A DNA stretch of 64,000 bases from Saturnia japonica (lineage: Eukaryota > Arthropoda > Insecta > Lepidoptera > Saturniidae), in assembly GCA_033032175.1 (NCBI GenBank), contig CM065309.1, positions 496,001 to 560,000 of the forward strand, given 5' to 3'. Position numbers and translations under genes: made by a program. The notes under the pieces are model-generated. The model saw only the letters and a list, made by a program, of their open reading frames with translations. It was not told the DNA's origin and ran no database searches. This document shows, in pieces, positions 60,901 through 64,000 of this stretch (its first letter is position 1; each line of letters begins with the position of its first letter).

Positions 60901-62683
60901 TAACTTGTAAATTATTTATATCTATTGTGTTTGTTATATTTTATATCTCAGCCAAGTTAAGAGCCAATGCGATCGAAGATAATGGAGACACTTAGCCTCG
61001 AAATAGGGAGTGTTTCTTGAGTGCAGCTTCCTGAACTCATCGATATGTGCTCAGCGAAGAAGTTTTAAATTGCGGCTGGTAGTTTTAGCTAAAAGAACGC
61101 TAGAAAATTTTCTGCTTTGATTTTTTTTTTTTTACGGACAGATTTATTGGCCATGTCTTTCGACGCGCTCCTATCGCGTCATTAGTCCTCGTAATATTAC
61201 TTCTTACTAGTAAATGGTTTATGAAACTAAATATACGCATATTCTATTCATAATTAAAATACGATATAATTTTCATTTTTATATAAATTTCAATAAAGTA
61301 TTTTCTTAATTTTTTGATTCTTTAAATGTACAGTTTATAATTTACTTATTTATTTGTAACAGGCCTTATGGTCCATGAGTCATAAGTAAAAAGCAAAAAA
61401 TATAATTTCGCATCTGATTTGCTAATCTATCGCATCTGAAATATTCCCCGCTCACCTTTCGAGCGCGTACGCCATCTGTGTAAATACTTGTTTGAAATAG
61501 CTGTTTCATTACTTTAGTAAGTAAATTTATAAAACTCAAAAAGAAATCATTTCCCGGCTTCGACTTACTATCATTTATATTTAATATATAAAATATAGCT
61601 ACCGAGTCGAGTGGTTCAATTAATTCTAAGGTTATTACGGTCCCTTGTAGGCTATCACAATGTGGTAGCAGACTGTGACGTCACCTAATCCCTATAAATG
61701 CTTCAGTTCACTCAATAATTACTTACTTTCTTTATACTGCAGAACGTTTTTATGTTTCTCGTGCATCACCACGCAACGGTAACAGCCTTTACTGAAATAG
61801 AATATAGTTTATTTTATTTTTAATTTATATCGAAACTAATACCTAGTAGAAACAATAGTAAAATAATCTTAACAAGCTAAATTTTTATTTTTATATTTTT
61901 GGTTTTTATTTGATTCCCAGACGTCGTACTTAAATATTATATAGCCTGTGTCACTCCCACATTTAAGACGAATCTATCGACATGTCATAAGCTAAAATCC
62001 ATCAACCTGTTTAGTCTATAGAGCGTGCCAAAGAAATAGACATACATACTTACATATATATAAACATAACTCTCCTTTTTCGCAGTCGAGTAAAGAGAAA
62101 CTCGACTATAAGATTGTTTAAATTATTATATTACTAAAATACAGTATTTACAATTAAGTACCTAAGAATTTAGATACAGAATATAGTCTACAAAAAAAAA
62201 ACTAAATTTATTTAGTTTGCATTACAGATTTGTTATATTTAACAAAATGGCTTCGAAAATAAGAACTACCCTCTATCTTGGATGCCAAAATACAGTTTAA
62301 TTATAAATTCTAATAACAATATATTTTTATACAAACATCTCAGTTAACCGTACAAGAGTTTAGAGAGTTTTTAGAATCTGACTTAGCTCGTTATAATGTT
62401 TTTTATACAAGCTCGGCTAAATGCCTATACACCAATCTAATGCTAAGTACGGTACAATACACAAACAACGGCGATCGTCGCGTTGCGTCGGTCAGATGCT
62501 TCTCCCCGCCTCATTCTTATATGATCACAAATTTTTATACTTACTCATCAACAATAAGAAACTTGTCTCCCTCGCATGACAGGCATTTGCCCTTGTTGGA
62601 GAGGTGTCCACCGTCGATGACGATAGACTGGATCACTCCGGATTGGAACCAGCGACCGTGCCACCTCGTCGGGAAAGTACAAC
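48819..62683 (-). CDS. Cysteine-rich secreted or membrane-anchored protein, 11 exons, 5' end missing
   Basis: Eleven exons, joined 62545-62683, 61727-61791, 59425-59563, 57960-58072, 53540-53674, 52851-52976, 51465-51684, 51238-51383, 50398-50733, 49778-49987 and 48819-48919, read continuously for 575 codons to a TGA. All ten introns are GT-AG and each exon length fits its phases. The protein has about 28 cysteines. Motifs in order (residues counted within the window): CTFPTRW at 1-7, CYRCVV at 49-54, NRGHGDC at 113-119, SRLLLNYQACPD at 133-144, ATWKEG near 160, CQFPTW at 245-250, RYVCVVLY at 315-322, CPYSGKYSI at 369-377, and CHGGWYEDG at 476-484. These resemble uncharacterised insect extracellular proteins carrying the consecutive domains Pfam calls DUF7042-DUF7045; that assignment is from memory. 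No signal peptide exon is visible, so the start lies upstream. The last 16 residues are hydrophobic. Molecular function is unknown. Confidence 0.88.
48990..49105. repeat. Repeat family D, copy 2
   Basis: GGTTGCGACCACCATACACA and TTGGTGTTAGCCAGTGTATA are present. It sits in intron J-K. Confidence 0.45.
49331..49779. repeat. Minisatellite, nine units, mostly 53 bp
   Basis: Units begin TTGTTAG or TTGTTGG at 49331, 49384, 49437, 49490, 49543, 49596, 49642, 49688 (TGGTTAG) and 49745. Spacings are 53, 53, 53, 53, 53, 46, 46 and 57. The array lies in intron J-K and its last unit reaches the exon J donor. Confidence 0.92.
49778..49987 (-). CDS. Exon J of the cysteine-rich gene
   Basis: The acceptor is ATGTTTTAG; the donor GTAACA is weak. 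This is the most GC-rich stretch of the gene. It encodes YTCHGGWYEDGASFVVTTPV, then RRHCFMSRE and TNCERAAANP. Read-through ends at a stop at 49737-49739, but the extra residues come from the adjoining 53-bp tandem repeat, so splicing to exon K is preferred. Confidence 0.85.
50398..50733 (-). CDS. Exon I of the cysteine-rich gene, with a basic insert
   Basis: The acceptor is TTTTATTTCAG and the donor GTGAGTT. CPYSGKYSI at residues 369-377 is followed by a strongly basic stretch with three R-X-[KR]-R sites: RQRR 381-384, RSKR 395-398 and RSRR 429-432. The module then resumes with SCTVNNYNRLEVGC. The ORF runs on past the donor to 50294, but only the spliced form keeps the family pattern. Confidence 0.85.
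50875..51150. repeat. Repeat family D copy 3 and truncated family A copy
   Basis: A diverged family D copy (50875-51000) is followed by a 3'-truncated family A copy (51031-51150). Both are in the intron between exons H and I. Confidence 0.5.
51238..51383 (-). CDS. Exon H of the cysteine-rich gene
   Basis: The acceptor is TTTACATAG and the donor GTAAGGA. The split codon with exon G makes Cys312. It encodes ASRYVCVVLYRRDTYIAELQ and Cys344, and corresponds to exon B in the first half of the protein. Confidence 0.88.
51465..51684 (-). CDS. Exon G of the cysteine-rich gene
   Basis: The acceptor is ATGCATTACAG and the donor GTATGTT. It opens the second CxFP-W module with RFSCQFPTWMTFSHTW. It includes NYTF, NATL and NQTG, three N-glycosylation sequons, as expected for an extracellular domain. 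Confidence 0.88.
51793..51905. repeat. Short repeat family G, copy 1
   Basis: TTGCTGTTGTGCGCGCATCA and ACTTGGTCCTTATCTAAAAA. The partner is at 56270-56385. Both are in introns of the cysteine-rich gene. Confidence 0.65.
52851..52976 (-). CDS. Exon F of the cysteine-rich gene
   Basis: The acceptor is AGCTTCAG and the donor GTGAGAA; both phases are 1. The 42-residue segment (SGMKEDPSTGDVEYRVAQSG, then DATCNGL) holds one cysteine and links the two halves of the protein. Confidence 0.85.
53540..53674 (-). CDS. Exon E of the cysteine-rich gene
   Basis: The acceptor is GTCTTTCCAG and the donor GTAAGAT. It encodes EELECLATWKEGSLRYLVG and RYRCFVYEK. The intron separating it from exon D (53675-57959) is the largest recognised and contains SINE and repeat-family A copies. 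Confidence 0.88.
53828..54065 (+). repeat. Repeat family S3, copy 3
   Basis: AACAAGCATACTGCCTGCC, GGGTAAGCGGCTACGGTAGC and CCCAAGGAACTCTGGAAACC. It is in the intron between exons D and E. Confidence 0.8.
54520..54740. repeat. Repeat family A copy
   Basis: Reverse orientation; AGTCATAACTTCTTTGTTTA and GATTCTTTTTTTGTTGG are present. Confidence 0.75.
55102..55335 (-). mobile_element. tRNA-derived SINE, copy 2
   Basis: Same body as 26104-26347. The B box has one change (GGTTTGATTCC, 55268-55278). It lies in the intron between exons D and E. Confidence 0.7.
55895..56110. repeat. Repeat family A copy
   Basis: Reverse orientation with a small internal deletion; AAAGACGGGAGGTTACTCAT and GATACACCAGGGATCACTTC. 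Confidence 0.75.
56270..56385. repeat. Short repeat family G, copy 2
   Basis: TTGCCGTTGTGCGCGTATCA and ACTTGGCCCTTATCTAAAAA. Confidence 0.65.
56575..56790 (-). repeat. Possible second SINE type
   Basis: GGGATGGAACCCGCGACCTC near 56710 resembles an inverted, mutated pol III B box. Boundaries are uncertain. Confidence 0.3.
57960..58072 (-). CDS. Exon D of the cysteine-rich gene
   Basis: The acceptor is TTTGTTACAG and the donor GTAATC, slightly off consensus. It encodes GHGDCKYPVSTIESC and SRLLLNYQACPD, the best family signature in the protein. Shifting the acceptor by 2 nt to the next AG would break the frame. Confidence 0.88.
58885..58995. repeat. Fragment of repeat family E
   Basis: TTCTCCGTGCGCGCAATATGC, then TTAAGAAGGGGTAC resembles the inverted family E end at 25090-25130. 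Confidence 0.45.
58999..59328 (-). pseudogene. Non-LTR retrotransposon ORF2 C-terminal remnant
   Basis: The translation includes KGMLRWFGHVERINE, then FRDVLKKGQVKSILNRRAC and RNRWKDVVSTYP. The LRWFGHVER segment is typical of the region after the reverse transcriptase domain in insect LINEs. The 5' part, with the endonuclease and RT core, is missing. It lies in the intron between exons C and D of the cysteine-rich gene, in the same orientation. Confidence 0.65.
59425..59563 (-). CDS. Exon C of the cysteine-rich gene
   Basis: The acceptor is ATATTTATAG and the donor GTAAGAC; phases are 1 in and 2 out. It encodes FCLRRDTLPHLCSLITGD and ends PFSFSYN, with Cys70, Cys80 and Cys102. The split codon with exon D gives Arg of the NRGHG motif. 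Confidence 0.88.
60165..60540. repeat. Repeat family E, uninterrupted copy
   Basis: It matches both halves around mariner copy 1 and carries TG at the position where copy 1 must have had the TA target. It lies in the intron between exons B and C. Confidence 0.85.
61727..61791 (-). CDS. Exon B of the cysteine-rich gene
   Basis: This 65-nt exon has acceptor TTCTATTTCAG and donor GTAAGTA. The split codon with exon A gives Asp. It encodes KGCYRCVVMHEKHKN and finishes the first module. It matches the start of exon H (RYVCVVLYRR) in both sequence and intron phase. Confidence 0.88.
61890..62095. repeat. Repeat family I, copy 1
   Basis: TTTATTTGATTCCCAGACGT, AATATTATATAGCCTG, CTAAAATCCATCAA and CGCAGTCGAGTAAA. 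A direct copy lies at 62960-63162. Confidence 0.85.
62545..62683 (-). CDS. Exon A of the cysteine-rich gene (first exon in window)
   Basis: The acceptor is a T-rich tract ending CCTTAG and the donor is GTAAGTA. The exon enters after one base of a codon and leaves in phase 2. It encodes CTFPTRWHGRWFQSGV and a CLSCEGDKF motif, the start of the first CxFP-W module. The preceding exon is not in the window or was not recognised. Direct copies of a 205-bp repeat flank this exon at 61890-62095 and 62960-63162. Confidence 0.88.
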
Positions 62684-62959
62684 CTAAGGAAAAAAATATG
62701 AGATTAAAACATATTTATCGAATGCGTAAGGGATGGCGGATAATATCTAGAGAACGGAGACATCTAAACCAATCTTACTTGCACGTGATGCACCCTGCTG
62801 AGTTACAAACGATGAAATGATGATAACGGGTTAGTAGGATTGTTCTGCCCGATTGTTTTTTTTTTAATTACAACAAAGTTGGCAACAAGGTAAATTATTA
62901 ATAAAAACGAAACAAAAAACCCGAGTGCAACAAAAACACGACTTAAAAAAGATATTTAT

Positions 62960-63162
62960 CTAATTTTACTTTTTATTTGATTCCCAGACATCGTATTTAA
63001 ATATTATATAGCCTGATGTCACTCCCACAACTAAGACAAATCTAACGACGCCTCATACGCTAAAATCCATCAAGCCGTTTAGGCTACAGAGCGGGCCAAA
63101 GAAATAGACATACACACATACGCTCGAAAACATAACCCTTCTTCTACGCAGTCGGGTAAAAA
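62960..63162. repeat. Repeat family I, copy 2
   Basis: Same orientation and extent as copy 1, about 1.07 kb away, with exon A between them. Confidence 0.85.
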
Positions 63163-63420
63163 GCATACAGCCAGCCTGAAGGACAACGGCTACCGTAGCT
63201 GGAGGCTTGTAGTATCATAGGTATCAATAATACGTTGCCGACCTTCAATCCCCTTACCCCAGGTGACCTGGGAACCCTTCTCTACAAAGGAACACAACAC
63301 AAAGTCATTTGGCTGCGATCTTCGGTAGGGTATTTCATCAGTCGGACTGCCACAAGTAGAGAAAATTACTCTAAAGAAATTTCTCTGCGCAGTATTTCTC
63401 TTAGGCCACCATCATGCCAT
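63163..63420 (+). repeat. Repeat family S3, copy 4
   Basis: GCATACAGCCAGCCTGAAGG, then ACGGCTACCGTAGC and GTCATTTGGCTGCGATCTTC. It directly follows family I copy 2. Confidence 0.75.
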
Positions 63421-63529
63421 AATGTGGTAGAAATGCGATCACGGTGATTCCCTTACACGCTTTGCGTTTCGAGATCAGGCGGTGCATACATAGTTTCTAT
63501 TTACGCAGGTCAGCATGTTTGTTGATTTC

Positions 63530-63845
63530 TCGTTTGGAGTTTTTGGTAGGATCTCAAACTGCCATGTAGTGGTTTGTGTTTTTTTTCATAATAAAATTGT
63601 GTTGTTTGACTCTATACTGTGTAATATGGGTGGCAATCTGTATAATAAAGCTTGATTATTGTGGTCAAGTGAAGTGGATTCTACAAAAACTTCCTAGAAA
63701 TTTAGCTAGCTAGTTAGTTATTAGTTAGTTAGCCACCATCTTGTTAGGATACTGAAATTGTTATGAAATAGGACACTATATTCACTTGATAATGGCAGTA
63801 ATGGTCTTCAATAAAGAGGACTAGGTGCCAAGTTAGGAATAAGAT
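63530..63845 (+). repeat. Repeat family C, uninterrupted copy
   Basis: GGATCTCAAACTGCCATGTA, then TATGGGTGGCAATCTGTATA and AAATAAGAGGACTAGGTGCC-like tail. It contains a local AGTTAGTTA repeat at 63707-63730. Confidence 0.65.
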
Positions 63846-64000
63846 CTCTCGGTGGTCACCACTGCTGTTGGTTTTAATGTGCTCAAGAGGTAGACCTACA
63901 GTTCTAAAACTTAGCTGAGCTACTATAAAATAAAATAAAACAGGCATTTATCGAATATCAAGATATAATTATTTGAACGTTCAATACATCATTTATGTCT

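Noticed and set aside
62440..62820. 126-codon frame, plus strand
   Set aside because: It is antisense to exon A of the cysteine-rich gene, whose minus-strand splice sites and motifs are far better supported.
63744..63947. Minus-strand frame beginning with a hydrophobic stretch, considered as the signal-peptide exon of the cysteine-rich gene
   Set aside because: It lies partly in repeat family C and I found no phase-1 donor that would join it to exon A.

Overview
The window is AT-rich eukaryotic DNA and almost certainly comes from a moth or butterfly (Lepidoptera). The evidence is split genes with GT-AG introns, mariner elements with 28-bp inverted repeats beginning TTAGGTCTTTACC, many short Helitrons ending in a hairpin plus CTAG inserted between A and T, tRNA-derived SINEs, and several interspersed repeat families of types common in lepidopteran genomes. 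No prokaryotic, organellar or viral gene organisation is visible.

Three items look like host coding sequence. (1) Positions 48819-62683, minus strand: the last eleven exons of one gene. I joined them by hand; every splice junction is GT-AG and every reading-frame phase agrees, giving 575 codons up to the stop. The product is cysteine-rich and extracellular in character, with motifs CxFPxxW, NRGHGxC, SRLLLxYQACPD and W[KY]E[GD]G. It consists of two copies of a two-part unit. The 5' exon or exons, including any signal peptide, are not found and probably lie beyond the right edge. (2) Positions 37575-37946, minus strand: the first coding exon of a TESK/center-divider type protein kinase, ending inside the kinase domain just after the glycine loop. 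The remaining exons were not found. (3) Positions 42730-43197, plus strand: a 155-codon single-exon C2H2 zinc-finger ORF of unknown role. A possible lone exon lies at 8490-8639, minus strand.

Most of the rest is mobile DNA. There are two mariner copies. One, at 40180-41465, has an uninterrupted 352-codon transposase; the other, at 18910-20199, has one nonsense codon and sits inside another repeat that has an uninterrupted copy elsewhere in the window. A 1-kb PIF/Harbinger derivative at 14500-15501 keeps only the start of its transposase. There are about ten Helitron-like elements, several with exact ends, two tRNA-derived SINEs, a tRNA-like MITE, LINE remnants, and about twelve copies of one 220-250 bp repeat.

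Layout: 1-37 kb is essentially repeats and anonymous AT-rich DNA, and part of it may be the first intron of the kinase gene. The kinase exon and presumed promoter are at 37.5-38.3 kb, repeats and mariner 2 at 38.7-42.4 kb, the zinc-finger ORF at 42.7-43.3 kb, and anonymous AT-rich DNA at 43.3-48.8 kb. The cysteine-rich gene, with repeat-filled introns, occupies 48.8 kb to the end.
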